DNA of 64,000 bases from Ptychodera flava (lineage: Eukaryota > Hemichordata > Enteropneusta > Ptychoderidae): contig NC_091929.1 of assembly GCF_041260155.1 (NCBI RefSeq), forward strand, positions 49,243,389-49,307,388. The letters run 5' to 3'. Below are positions 1-12,600 of the stretch, piece by piece (position 1 is the first letter of the stretch; every line of letters begins with the position of its first letter). A model generated the notes under the pieces. It searched no databases. It had not been told where the DNA came from and was given only the letters and a program-made list of their open reading frames with translations. Position numbers and translations under genes: made by a program.

Positions 1-387
1 TTATACATTATAGACATATCCAGTCTAACAAGTTGCAGGAACTGTAGTGGACATTTAATCGATGATATAACAAATCATTTCAGGGTTATATGACTATAAA
101 AAGAATGATTTGCAGGGACTGCAAGTGGCACACTTTTGGAAAGGGTAGCAATAAACATATCTGGTTGTAAATTTCTGAAGAAAAGTTAATTACTAAATAT
201 GAATACTTTTTTCGTTATGTCTCACTGATACATATGATGCACACAAAGACAAGCAAAGATGTCAGTTAGAAATGGTGAACAGAAAATCAGAGGAGCAGAT
301 AATTGGCAAAGTGATATATATCTTGAAGTTTAATGGTACATCTCATTTGCAGATATCCAGATATTTCTGGAAAGTGAGATGTACATG
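1..387. other. Left edge, no gene seen
   Basis: AT-rich sequence without a recognisable gene. Its last eight bases (TGTACATG, 380-387) are one copy of the target-site duplication of the transposon that follows. Confidence 0.5.
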
Positions 388-407
388 CCCTTACCGAAAA
401 TTATTTC

Positions 408-610
408 TACTGCAAATTTGCCGTAAGTTTGCTGCAAATATGCAGCAAGCATATAGCTTGCAGGAAGGAGTTGCAGAAGTTTGCAGGTAGATGTGACCCT
501 CCTGCAAACCCTTAAGTCAGTTTGCAGCAAATTTGCGGTAAACGACTAAGTTGCTGCAAATTTGCGGCAAACCAGATTATTGCTGCAAATATGCAGCAAC
601 ACATGATTGG
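408..610. repeat. Left subterminal GCAAATTTGC-type motif cluster
   Basis: Many short motifs such as TGCTGCAAATTTGCGGCAAA and TGCTGCAAATATGCAGCA occur at irregular spacing. Each is itself nearly palindromic. The same motif set recurs at the other end of the element (2755-3003). Confidence 0.75.
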
Positions 611-2584
611 CATATTTCCCACTTTCATTACCAGGGAGTACACACTACACACTGAGTACTGTTGCACTTCGTGACATGTGTAAGCAACATAAAATTGATC
701 TTTCATTTATATTTTATGTTCCTTTATTTCATAACAGACAATCCACTTTTTAAATTATAATAACTGGTAATGCTAGATAATGAACAGCTTCAGTTATGCT
801 GGTGAAAGCATTGCATGGATATAGAGTGCATCTATAGTATATACTGTAGTGACATGATGTAATAAAAGTGCCCTTTGACAATCTGGTTGGGTAAATTATG
901 GTTGGATCGAAAACTGACTTTTTAGGGAAACAAATTTTTGAAACAGGGACTTGTCTGTCTTGCAAGTTACACCCTGTATTTTCTGCGAATGATACCAAAA
1001 TGCAAACAGTTTCGAACGAAATGTGCGTTTGATGATGGTCTGTAAGGACACGTCGTAGACTTTTGTTACTGCAAATCTGTACAGTAATGTTTCCGCTACT
1101 ACCTCCAAGCAGAGTAGTGGCTGTGCTACAAGCTATTCATCCCATCAATATACTATAGTACATGTATACGGTACGTACAATGCACTGCAGCTACAGTCTG
1201 TCCCATCGATGCCGCTGACAAAATCTCGCCTTCTGATAACATGGGTCGAGGTAAAAGGCTTTTGTCCATGTTTTCAGCGTTAGAGTTATATTGCCGAGCA
1301 CAAATTTGAGATTTAGGATTACACTCCATCCCGAGTCGCTGTACGAAAATTCAAAGCGCCGCTTCACCAACGTCCAACACGTCCTGTGTATCAGCTGCGA
1401 GCAGCCGACATGTTTACACTCTCCGGTCACGGTTCATCAAGGTCAGTTCGCGCATTGATATTGATTCTTCGTGCTGAAAGAATTTTTACTCTCTTTTTAG
1501 TCTTTCTATGATAAAAATAACCATTTTAATTAAACTAATAAATTAAATGCTATATTAAGTATGAAATATAACGGATTGGTGCAGATGTAGAGTCAATTCC
1601 AGCATTTAAAAACGGGACTACATTATCAATCGCGTAATGATTTATAGATCGCACTTCCGTTATCGTTATGAGGCTTGATCGGCGCGAAGTTAGATTTTAG
1701 TACCATCGGCCAGTGTCGGCTGCGTACTTGTGAGCAGGGAGTTTTCTAGTGGACAATTTCGTGATCTTTCTATGGAATCGCCAGCCAAATGATATCACAT
1801 AGTTGCAAAAACGTGTATACAGTACCAGGGACAGGCGGAGTTCTAAATTTGTGAACGCGAGCGGCAGTAAAGATGCCGACTATATTTTCTGAGTACGGTA
1901 TTTACACACAGCACGGTGAGACCTGCAACCGGACCGGGAATCGTCCAGCGTCTGCGAGCCGTTCAGAAATGTAAGTCAATGTACCGTTCGTCTGTACATC
2001 GATCGCTATAATTATGTTCTGTAATCGTTGTATTGCAATCTTTACCTAAAGATAAATTTTCGTTGAGTACTGATTCATACTGAATTCACTTTCGTTTCAC
2101 AACAGTTACTTACAGTAAGTGCTGAGATTTTTGCAGATCGCCGTCGTGTATGTAAACAACATACGGCGAGTTGTCCGCTGTCGGACATTTTTATCATTAT
2201 TAATTTAATTTCGATCATGAATATTTATGCATTTTCTGCTTCAATTTTTCAACTTGATTTTGTCTCATTTTCAAATAATTATGGATTTCTTTCATGAAAT
2301 TTACAATGTTTGGTCAAACGGTAAAGACTTACACTCTTCCCTGAACGATTTATATTTTTCAGAATCCATTGCTGGTACACTAAAGGGACAAGAAATTCAG
2401 AGAACAGAAAGCCAAATCGCAGCCTTTGACAGTAATGTAAATGTTACATGAAACTTCTCAAGTCAAAAGAAAATCTTGACATGATCATGACACTTATGTG
2501 GCATGAAATGAACATGGCATATAAAATAAATTGTACCACAATTGAATTTAACCTTTTTCTCTGTCATCTTTTTGTTTATAATAA

Positions 2585-2748
2585 CTTTATTTGCGCTGAC
2601 CATTGTTTCTCGTGAAACTGGTATTTCAGAGTTAAGTTGGATAAATAATATTCATATATTGGCAGACTGTTGACAGCACAAGATGTGCTTTATCCAACTA
2701 AACTCTGAAATACCAGTTTCACGAGAAACAATGGTCAGCGCAAATAAA
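2585..2748. repeat. 60-bp inverted repeat (hairpin)
   Basis: Bases 2585-2644 and 2689-2748 are reverse complements over 60 bp with a single mismatch, around a 44-bp loop. The hairpin sits directly inside the right subterminal cluster of the transposon. It has either formed recently or is kept by selection or conversion. Confidence 0.9.
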
Positions 2749-2754
2749 ATAATT

Positions 2755-3003
2755 TGCTGTATGGAGTTTGCGGCAAATTTTCAGTAACATTCAAATTAAT
2801 TTGCCGCAAGTTTGCTGCAAGGATTGTGCTGCAAATTTGCTGCAAAGAGTTTGCAGCAACGTTGCGGCAGGGAGTTTGCTGCATATTTGCAGCAAGTTCA
2901 CAAGAAACCTAATTTGCATCTGAAAAATGAACCACCCGCATATTTGCGGCAAATAGTTTGCTGCAAATTTACTGCAAAGCTTGCCGCAAATTTGCAGTAA
3001 CAG
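2755..3003. repeat. Right subterminal GCAAATTTGC-type motif cluster
   Basis: About a dozen TTTGC/GCAAA-based near-palindromes lie just inside the right end of the transposon and mirror the left cluster. Confidence 0.75.
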
Positions 3004-3041
3004 TTTGCGGGAGGCCTAAAATTTCGGTAAGGGTGTACATG

Positions 3042-5859
3042 CACACGTTCAGCATACATTTTCATTTGATGATGCTGAATATTTGCAGACTCACGGTGAA
3101 AGTTTTAAACATAAGAAATTAAAATTGGTGAAAGCCAACTTAATTTTCTCTTTTTTTCTAATTTGGTTGTCATAAAACCAAGTTGCTGCCACTGAAAGCA
3201 ACAATGCTGAGGAATATTTTAGAACATTTCTTGAACAAAACACCTTATCCAAAACATGAATTCACATTTTATTCTGCTCATTCCATTCACAATCCAATGT
3301 TCATATTAAAATGCAGATAACCCTGTGTAAGTCAAAATTCACATTTTGTGAGCAGTATTTTTCAAAATTGACAGAGCATTCATATTTCAAATTTTTTAAC
3401 AAATTTTAATTTTAAAATAGTCATGATGCGCATGTTTCAGATGACACGAAACAATACATGTTAATTTGTTTTTTTGCCTTTTCTGCCAGCCGCCACTGTG
3501 AAATCTTTGATTATACATATCAGAACGAATGGGACACAAAAGTATTAGCATCAATACACAATGTGTAAGCCTATCCACATTTTTCCTAGCCTCATACACA
3601 CTGAGATCACTTCTTGGACTACAGCAAATTTCATGTGTACACAATATTTCAACAATCCGACACCATAGCATTGGTGCAGTGCCACATGATCTTCTGGATG
3701 CACATACAGGATTATTGGAAAATGAACCCTTTTGTAAATTTTTCACCATATATTTTGACAGTAATACATAATATTTTTATTTTCAACATTAAAACCTATT
3801 CGTTGAAAAGCACCTTGAAGATGAGACGGCCATAAATTTATTTTCAAAAAGGTTTATAGTAGATGTAAGCACTGTAAAAAGTTATGTAGAACATTTAAAA
3901 AATTTAGAAAGGGTAAAATTGATGAGAATGAAATATAGAAAAAAGGAGCAGAAAAGAAGAGTAGCAGTAGCAGTAGTTTACTCAAAGGATGAAGTGGGTG
4001 TATATTTGGGGTAAAAAACCTCAATTTTTGTATTAATGATAAAAATTAATTTAAGTCAAAAACTAGACAGTATTTTCTGAAATGTAATATTTCACTTGAA
4101 AGGATAGTATTCATGTAGAAAAAAACTACTATTTTACTTGGCATTATCCATCTTCATTCTAAAATTGTAGGAGTTTAAAGACTGACACTCTAATAATTGA
4201 TTAAAATCATTATCAGCAAAATTAAAATGCCTCTTATTCAAAATGTAAGAGCTTTATTGCCAAACAAAACCAATTGATAGTTGTTGTGTTATATAGCATT
4301 TAAAAAACATAATGTGAAATTTCAGAAAATTTGACCCAGTCGGAGTGGAGTTATATTCTTCGGAAATTTTGAAATTGGGAGGCAAAAGAAGCCAAGAAAT
4401 CAGGTGATTTGCATACATTTGCATAAATTAACACTTCTTTATCATGCAACTTTCAACCGCTTTACAAGCTACAAGGTAAACCCAACCTTAAAAAGACATT
4501 TGCTGTAATTTTTAGCATTTGTTCAAAATTCATCTCTGTGTATCAGCATTTGTTTGTTATTCTATCACTACATAGAACACCCAATGCTGTATTTAGCAAC
4601 ATACCAGTGTGAACATAAATGACCATTGTTATTGTTGATAAATGAATTCTAGTCTGGACTTGATCTGAGATCTCTTTTCAACAAAAACAACCCTGACTGT
4701 TCACTGTATGGTTTGTATTGACACGCTAAATACTGGACATTTCATAACGCTTCAGGGAGGAGAACAAGATACTGCAGTAGATGCATAAAACAAACCACTG
4801 TGAATATTACCGAATTTGGCAGTTAAAGGAGTTTAACTAAACATGTTGAGTTTATCTGTCACCCAGGTAGCGTCTACGGTGCTCTTTTGTAGAGATCAGA
4901 AATTCTGGGCAAATATTGAATTGATGTTTTTTTTCCTTGGCCCCCCCTTAAAGATTGTGGTATTTTTGTCTGGCCCCCCCTAAATTTTCTTGGGAAAAAT
5001 GGGTGGCCCCCCCCCTGAAAATCCTCCCCCCCCCCCCCCTGGAAGTAAATTCTGAATCGTCCCTAATGTAAGTCTCGCGAAAGCTAGCTTGTTTCAAAAT
5101 GTATCTGTTTGTCATATACTCTGTAATGTCTCTGTTTGTCATATACTCTGTAATGTCTCTGTTTGTCATATACTCTGTATATACATGTGCAAAGACTGTA
5201 ATCATTGTTATCGATTGCAAAAGAATTCTAGTCCGGATTGGAATTCAATTTTAAAAAATAACAATACTGACTTTGCACAAATGGCTGTGTTGGACTCTTC
5301 ACGTTTTTCTTTTAACCTGCTCACTCCCAACGTGTGACTCGCATGCCTGTGAGTACAACTAGCTACAACTTAGCACACACCTTCAGTACCCTGTGAAGTG
5401 TAAAGTTCATATGAGGAATGTAAGCTCAGGTTCACCACAAAAGACATGTTTACACTACGTGGACATTGTCTCAGAGAAGCTCTAACTTACTTTTTACCAA
5501 GACCTTGAAAAAGTGGCATCGACAAATATAATTATTATTATTATTACTTTATTACCCTATTAAATCTTCTGTGGATACAGTATGGTGAAAAAATAATAAG
5601 ACCACAATACAGAAAACATTTTATAATTATACAAAAGAGTAAAAATAAACAAACAAACAATAAAGTATATGTGATAGAGGAAAAAACGCTAATTCAGCAT
5701 GTATATTTTTTAAATATAATTTGTAGAACACATCTCTAATAGTATTGGCGAAACATAACTAGGTTTTGAATATAGTTTTCTTCAGAAATATCCCAAAGGC
5801 CAAACTATTTATAATGGATCGCAAAGTCCCCTCTGTTTGTCTTTTCAACAACTGTAAAA
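3042..5859. other. Intergenic, low-copy and simple sequence
   Basis: No supported gene. A reading frame of 117 codons at 3396-3749 (-) overlaps others on the plus strand and resembles nothing I know. The stretch holds C/G homopolymer runs at 4940-5042, a 27-bp tandem repeat at 5099-5179, partial copies of a dispersed repeat (around 4590-4770 and 5200-5330) and an ATT microsatellite near 5530. Confidence 0.5.
5099..5179. repeat. 27-bp tandem repeat, three units
   Basis: Units begin at 5099, 5126 and 5153, each containing CTGTTTGTCATATACTCTGT. They differ by one base in the first unit. The 27-bp length keeps a reading frame open on both strands, which explains short open frames here. Confidence 0.9.
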
Positions 5860-6050
5860 TGATCGAAAGGTCATCCCTAGGTGGCGCTGTCGAGGTGACC
5901 TCGCCTGTGCTGTAAAATTGCGTGTTTACAACAAGTCCTACAACTTCATCGACCGGGCGGCTGTTGAACAGTGCAATTGAAACCTTTGACCTCAAAGCAG
6001 CCGGTAACGCATCATGCAGTCGTTTTGTTGATGGTTTCGATGTCGTTAAC
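5860..6050 (+). promoter_or_regulatory. Probable GSKIP 5' UTR and promoter-proximal DNA
   Basis: Base composition becomes more GC-rich just ahead of the GSKIP start codon. No TATA box is obvious. The frame stays open upstream to 5922, so a longer amino end cannot be excluded, but that stretch does not look like GSKIP. The exact transcription start is not visible. Confidence 0.4.
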
Positions 6051-6242
6051 ATGTCTGACGGCGAGGAGCAGTGCAGGCTGATGGCAGTTGAAGCCGAAGC
6101 AGCGGTTCAAGAAGTCTCGTTCGCCGTCAAGTCCGTGGAGATCTCCGAGACGTTGCCGAAAAAAGATGAAGTTGTGTACCTCAACTTACTGACAAAGGAG
6201 GATGAGAAGTACTGTGTTGAGCTGTCTTTGAAAGGCTTTCGG
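6051..6242 (+). CDS. GSKIP: GSKIP (GSK3-beta interaction protein), exon 1
   Basis: Encodes residues 1-64 of a 124-residue protein, close to the 139 residues of human GSKIP. The segment AEAAVQEVSFAVKSVEIS aligns with the vertebrate AEAVVNDVLFAVNNMFVS, the amphipathic stretch that binds PKA regulatory subunits in vertebrates. The following VVYLNLLTKEDEKYCVELS matches human VAYINVETKERNRYCLELT. GSKIP is a small cytosolic adaptor that binds GSK3-beta and restrains it, and in vertebrates also anchors PKA. I chose the ATG at 6051 (MSDGEEQ) because upstream in-frame codons show no family similarity. The exon ends CGG|GTGAGT at 6242/6243, a strong donor in phase 0. The reading joins to exon 2 at 17417, giving FR-VVGRSF against human LK-VVGYAF. 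Whether PKA binding holds outside vertebrates is uncertain. Confidence 0.93.
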
Positions 6243-6653
6243 GTGAGTAGAGAATAACAGCAAATGTGTGAATCAAAACTATTGACATGTGTTTCCGAAA
6301 CCATTGAAACTTATACTTTAAAATAAAATATATACATACACGGGACGTGGCAGCTGATGATTGTTTTCAAAGTTGTTCGATATTCTACTCACGTTCAGTT
6401 GTAAGCATACAAATAACGTGTTCTGTGGATGTGGCGAGAATGAATTGCGACTCCGGCAATCGATTGCATGTAACTTTCACTTCACAAGAGATGGCTTCGC
6501 TTCCAACCACCGAATTCTTTTTTCGCGCTAGTCATGCAGTCTTCATATTGATCAGGGTGTAATTAATCTATACCATAAAATCTATATAGTAATCTATCGA
6601 CGTGGATTTCCTGTGACAAATCGAATTACTCAGTTTCTCAACAACAAAGTACA

Positions 6654-6686
6654 ACCATGGAGGTAGATCTCTACTACCTCCATGGT
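6654..6686. repeat. Short perfect hairpin
   Basis: ACCATGGAGGTAG at 6654-6666 is the exact reverse complement of 6674-6686, with a 7-base loop. It lies about 0.4 kb inside the GSKIP intron. Confidence 0.8.
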
Positions 6687-9600
6687 ACAACATATGTAGA
6701 CTCAGTGAAGTTGAGTTTAAAATAGTGACTTTAATTTTCTCTCATTCATCAATTGATTTCGACACTTGTCCGTTTCTTTATGTATTAAAACTGGATCATT
6801 ATGAGAAATTTTAGGTCGTTATAGCATGGACTTTCTGTCCATGGTTTAGGCATTGACTCACTAGCAATGTACAGATCAAATAATGATATGCAAAATTCAA
6901 CATAGAAGGGTTTTGCAACTTAGAGGATCAACCATAGTGTCTGCAATGTCTAGGCAAGACCCACAATTCGTGAATAAAATATGTATTATTGAGGATCATG
7001 AGACATGAAAGTTATTACATAAAACAGTTCATTCACAGTGTTTTGAAACAACAGAATACAATAAAAATGAAATGAAGAAAAAAATTGTGATGCTGAATGT
7101 ACTGTACAGTTGACGTTTTTTTCATTTTTGAAAAAGAAAATTGAAATCAGCAAAAGTAGAAAAGGCAATTCACAGCAGCAATTCCAAATACCTATTCCAT
7201 ATACTGATCAGGGATAATGAGTTCATCAGATTAGTCAGTCATGTTAAGTTGTTATTGTAGTGTCTGCTGATTCACTGATAACATCAACTGCATGTCACTA
7301 CTTCTACACTACAGCTAACACTCTCCAATATTTATGCATTCTGAAGTCTGCACCCAGCAGTTTTCACTCAATTAACAAAAATATAGTTTCAAGTTTAGAG
7401 ATGGTCTAATATTGCAGACAACGTACCACATGATTTAGTCCCTGATTTTACACAGTGTAACTGTTTCCCCATAAAAAAATCAGTCCCAGGCATGTGTCTG
7501 TGTACTTGTCTTCACTCATTATATTTTAAGGTCAGCGACCTATAATAGCAATATTTAACAAAAAAATATAGGATTGTTGCCTCTCATTGATCTGTGCTTC
7601 ATGTCATGTAGATATAAATTGTTCTAATCCATTTCTACATTTATTATTTTCATTTGTTATTTTAAACCTTTTGTTCACAAATTCGACACATTTTAAAATC
7701 ATACTGAAACTGCTATAAATCTGTTAATACGCTTTCGTGAAGATCAGGCCTTATCAAAAAAATGGAAAATCTATTCAAATCTCGGTAGACTTCTACAGAT
7801 AATTTTTGTTAAAGTGTAACTTTTGATGTTGTCACCATTTTATTTTGAATATCATCTACAGTTTCTTGTTCTACTCCCCAAAGCATATTGAGATATACAG
7901 TATTCAGCTTGTCAATACATAGACTGCATTGTCAAGTGAATTTTGGTCTAAGACTAGAATTCAAATGTAAATAATACAAATGTATTTTACACACATAGAA
8001 TCTATGTTGACTAGGTCAGGTGTGTTTAACATGCTACAAGACTTTGCAATTGACAAAAAAACAAAAGAAAACAAACAAACAAACAAATGAATAAAATCAT
8101 AAGCAGTTAAAGCTAATAGAAAAAGCAATGTAGATATTATTTTGATGTTCCTGTGGTAATTATTATTTTTATTTTTTGTTTCATTCTTGACTCCCATATC
8201 AAGAAAGAACATATTGACACATTGCAATGTTTTTTTTATTTTTCAGTGGTGGGGTCAACCAGAGGTCATACTCTGATACAACAAAGAAACAGTAGATTTT
8301 CTGAATCATTCTGACATTATCTGATGATGCTTTAAAAGTAAAATTTACCACTTAAGATAATTTTTTATTCAGAAAATATGCAAAATAATTCAGTGATTGT
8401 TTGATAATTATTGATACATTAATTGTATAAGAAATATCTTAATTTGTTTAAATGCCAAACACATTTTGCACAATAAATTTCAGGAGACAGTAGCCATAAC
8501 ATTTGACAGTGTTGTCATTATTTTTGTTCACTGAAACAAAACCTGTTTCAGATTGCCCCCAAAGTGTACAGAAATACAAAGGATAGGTCCTACAAAGGTA
8601 ACACAATGCTTAGGTATACGTATAATATGCAATCCTATTATTGATGAATGAATTCTCAGCTGGAATAAAATTAATTTCAAAAGTAACTTTGACCATTTAT
8701 ACATGACTGTGTTGAAAAGTTGAATTCTGGGTATTTCAACATCATTTTAGAATTAGAACAAGAAATTTCGTTTCACCAACAGATAATCAAAATAATGGAA
8801 AAGAAATCAGTTGTTACTTACTGCTAATTTAGCTTACTGTGTACATGAGTTCAGTAAAACACTTCAAATCATACTGGAAGTTCTACCATGAATTCAATAT
8901 AAAATTTCTGTAAAATGTTGGAGAAATTTATTATTGTGTTATGACTGAAGTCATAATCAATAGTCACTGTTCAGCTGCAAGACATTCATTTTATCAATCA
9001 ATTTCTTCATATTGATCTCTTTGAAATTCCATACTGTAAAGTCACTAAACGTTTTCCTGTAATATTCAAATTCCAGGAATCAAAAGGCAGAAATGGATGA
9101 TGCATGCAGACTGCAGTGGTTTCATCCTCTGCTTTAATCCTTTAATCATATTAATTTCACATCAGTGGATTCCAACCGTTTACCAAAGTGCTAAGCTGGA
9201 GCTAAAAGTACCAGCAATAGATCAAGTGTCAATAATCTAGATCTGCTTTGTGTCTGTCAGATATCCATTTCATAATTTTTTGCAGGTGTTTATTTTTATA
9301 ATGGTCCCTGGAGGGAATGTGATTGTATCTTATTTTCACATTTTTTCAATTCATACCAAAACCATATATTTGCTTACACAAAGGATGGGTCTGTTAGCAG
9401 TTGAGTAATGTTTTATTGAAAAAAGACATGTTTGTATAAACTTAATCCTGATTGGTTCATGGCACAGTTTTATGACATCCTATTGGTGTAGGTCTCTTTA
9501 TAAGCCTACGAGATGTTTCCTTTGATATGTATTCAATGAAGCTTCTCAAATTGTGTCATAAAAATCTATAAACGTGTGGTTTCTCAGTTAACTAAACATG

Positions 9601-9953
9601 AATTCAATCTCATTGAAAACATGACAATCTATTGATCTGACCTAAAGTTTATCCCTTATTATCAAACATGGAAATTTAAATCTTTAGTCACAAGTATGCA
9701 ATTATGATTATGGATTGGCACCTTCCTACATGATTTGATTCTAAAAGATGGAGATACAAGTTTCATCAAAAAAACAAAAAACACTCCAACCATTTGAATT
9801 GTGGAAGGAGACTGTTCTTAGGTATTTTATAGAGATTACATTTATTGTTTTGCACTTTGGTCAAACCTCATCATTAAAATACAATAAAATTCAGTGCCGT
9901 GGTGATGGTTTTCATTTCCATGTACTGTTCTGTTCATAGATCTAATCTCATTA

Positions 9954-10180
9954 TAAGCCCTTTGAGCACCAAAGTCAATTTTTGTGACCTTTATAAAATG
10001 TATCCCAGTCAAATTTTTTTTCAGATTTTTGCCAAAATTTTGATGAAAAATTGTAGCTTATGAAATGTTGATGTCCATTTGGTCCAAAATTATCAAAAAA
10101 ATTACAGAAAATTCATTAAAAATTGATAAAATGTTACACCAAAATTTTAATGGGAAAAATTACAGTTCTTAAAGGGTTAA
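9954..10180. repeat. MITE-like repeat, copy 1
   Basis: About 225 bp running from AAGCCCTTTGAGC to AAAGGGTTAA, so the ends are roughly inverted. A related copy lies at 18373-18593. Shared stretches include TCAGATTTTTGCCAAAATTTT and GGTCCAAAATTATCAAAAAA. Confidence 0.7.
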
Positions 10181-10313
10181 CAAAATCCAGGCTACCTCAC
10201 ATCACCATGGTGAACACTCTCATATCCCTCAACTTAGTTATTGCGTCACCATTGACAATGATAAACCACACCTTTTATTCCCTTGTACAATAAACTTTTA
10301 CTTTTCCATCAAA

Positions 10314-11221
10314 CAGTCCGGGTCAGCTCCAAAATTGGAGCGCTATACCATAATATTTTCCCCCTCTCATTAGCCAATCAGCGGCCAGCGCGCCATCAGT
10401 AAAAATTGTATTTCCTGGCAACCTCCACATGCGTCCTTCGTTACGTACGCCATACTGTGTCGAACTCCCGCGCCGTATTCTGTCATAATGTCGAACAGTT
10501 GTGTGGCCACTCTGTCAAAACACAATTTCAAAATCCCGTACCAGTTTTATTCTGGCTAAGACAACCAAACCCCATACCGGTATATCGCTGTGATTCCTAG
10601 ACTCTGGCTTGAAGTCCTGCGAAATATAAATCGTGTACCTACACAGATCGTTCAGAATACCCCATTTGTGTCGGAGATGGCAGCGATACAAATTCTACCG
10701 TATGGGGAACAGTTGTGTGGCCACTCTGTCAACACATTTTCAAAATCGCGTACCATTTTTAGTCTGCGTTTGACAACTACAAAACAGGTATCGTTCTAAA
10801 GCTCTGACATGGCTCTTCTTTCTTGCAAAATGTTATACGCGTACCTACACAAATAACCTTTATAACAGTATTTCTAATAGAGATGACGAACATCCACAAA
10901 ATGATTCTCGGTACTTGAGCGAAATCGATAAACTTGGGGTAGAAATGAATTGTCAATATTTCGAATATTTGTTCACTAATCGGACTCCTTGTTGGACATG
11001 ACCTTCTGCAGAACACGTGGATTATGTTGACTGTCGAAATTCGTCGAAATTCACAAGACAGGGGCTTAATAAGCGGCCCAAAACTGCCGATCACACTTGA
11101 TGGGTAATTTGTGACCCAGCGTGACCTGTACTTTATTAATGATGTAATCTGGTCGATGATTGGCTGAATGCCGGAATACATTATCATAATGAGTCTCCAA
11201 TTTTGGAGCTGGCCCGGACTG
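10314..11221. mobile_element. Non-autonomous DNA transposon, about 0.9 kb
   Basis: The ends are inverted repeats (CAGTCCGGGTCAGCTCC on the left; the right end reads back as CAGTCCGGGCCAGCTCC), and both continue into CAAAATTGGAG. Flanking ATCAAA copies at 10308-10313 and 11222-11227 look like the target-site duplication. Inside, a unit containing CAGTTGTGTGGCCACTCTGT is present twice (about 10496 and 10709). No transposase is seen. The superfamily is unassigned. Confidence 0.8.
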
Positions 11222-11884
11222 ATCAAACAGAAAGATTAAAACAAGTTAAAAACTACAAAAAAGCAATGAAGCGATGAAGCAGATAACATACTGGGGTATT
11301 AACCAATTGTCTGTATAAAATGAACGATGACCAATTAGCATAAATTAATCTATAGACCTCATTCACAGCAAGTTGAGACATATCATAAAGATATTTGAAA
11401 AATTGAAAATGAATAGTGGCAGAAGTGATATAATAACTGAAAACAATATAGGCAATGGATTGTTACTTGTGAGAAAATTTGTTATCGTGTTATGCTAAAA
11501 TTTTCAATAACGCCCCACACATTTGTGCAACAATACTGTTATCATTATTGAGGATAGTCCATATCCAAGGAATTAGAGATTTAAGCTGAAGATATGTGTC
11601 TCCCATATTTCACTGCATTGGATCCTTCAACGGAACAGTAGCTGTAACTTTGGAGTTTCACTCATTTTTGGTTTTTCAAGTATCAAGTATAGTGTCTTAT
11701 TCTACTAAACATGTACAGCATGTTTATTTCGCCCGCCAGCACAGCATCTATCATATCATATTTGCATAAAATGAACTGTTATTGTTTACATTTGAATCTA
11801 AGTCATATATGTCTAGAATTCATTTGTGAACAATGATAGTGCAAATTATAAACATGTACAGGCTGAGTTGACTAGCTTGTAACC

Positions 11885-12090
11885 TCCACAAATGTAATAA
11901 TCTCCACAAATGTAATATCAACCACAATTGTAATAAAATGCACCCATAAATGTAATATCGCCCATAAATGTAACAAAAATCAACCATAAATGTAATAAAA
12001 ACACCAACCACAAATGTAATAAACGGCAACCATAAATGTAATAAAAAAACACCCATAAATGTAATACTTGTCAACCATAAATGTAATAAA
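11885..12090. repeat. Ten-unit spaced short-repeat array
   Basis: A 14-bp core, CCAYAAATGTAATA, occurs ten times in one orientation, separated by 3-10 bp of variable sequence that often ends in CAA. Variants are CCACAAATGTAATA, CCACAATTGTAATA and one ending AACA. The spacing is too short and irregular for CRISPR. It may be a protein-binding array or a minisatellite. Confidence 0.9.
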
Positions 12091-12130
12091 TCTATTTTGT
12101 CGTTGCAATTGAGGAATTAGCCCTTAAAAA

Positions 12131-12322
12131 ATTAAATAATAACACACGCCAGCAAGGGCAAGATCACGATTTGTTGCCTGCCCAAGGGATGGTGCTCATG
12201 ACGGTAATATTGATGATGCCCGAGCCGAAGGCGAGGGTATCATCAATATTACAGTCATGAGCACCAGCCCGAGGGCAGGCAACAAATCGTGATCTTGCCC
12301 GTGCTAGCGTGTGTTATTAATT
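12131..12322. repeat. Hairpin MITE, about 190 bp
   Basis: Two arms of about 85 bp, 12131-12216 and 12239-12322, are near-perfect reverse complements and contain GGGCAAGATCACGATTTGTT and its complement. The loop is about 20 bp. The arms are GC-richer than the surroundings. Confidence 0.85.
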
Positions 12323-12600
12323 TTAACTTACACCGAACAAACACTGTTGTTTTCGAAACTTTGCTTAAAACGCAGTCAAGTGTCGATCGAGACTCGCCAC
12401 AGTGAAGCGTTCTATTTGTTGCTTGATCGTAATGCTACTTGAAGTTGAAGGTCAACTTAAATTAACGTCTATAAAAACAAAGGCAGTGATGGTCCCTCAT
12501 GGTATGACATCATTCACTGATATAAATGAAAAGTTGAAAAGATAGTTTGTTTTCTCAACACAAAATTAGTCAAAAAGTGATGCAAATTTTCCCAACATTA

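Larger units (their letters stand above)
388..3033. mobile_element. Non-autonomous DNA transposon with 8-bp TSD
   Basis: The left end reads CCCTTACCGAAAATT and the right end is its reverse complement (AATTTCGGTAAGGG). Identical 8-bp direct repeats TGTACATG flank it at 380-387 and 3034-3041, so both ends are fixed. Both subterminal regions are packed with palindromic TTTGC/GCAAA motifs, which could be transposase-binding arrays. No transposase is visible; the longest internal reading frames are under 85 codons. An 8-bp duplication fits hAT or P superfamilies, but the ends do not let me choose. The interior (about 1.1-2.2 kb) is less AT-rich than its surroundings and contains a splice-donor-like AATGTAAGT near 1967, so captured host sequence is possible. 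Confidence 0.8.

Noticed and set aside
3396-3749. 117-codon minus-strand frame
   Set aside because: No family resemblance, no splice or start context, and competing open frames on the other strand.
5922-6050. Longer amino end of GSKIP from the upstream in-frame ATG
   Set aside because: No similarity to the family, while the ATG at 6051 gives a protein of the expected size.
11885-12090. CRISPR-like array
   Set aside because: The core is only 14 bp with irregular 3-10-bp spacers, no cas genes, and a eukaryotic context.
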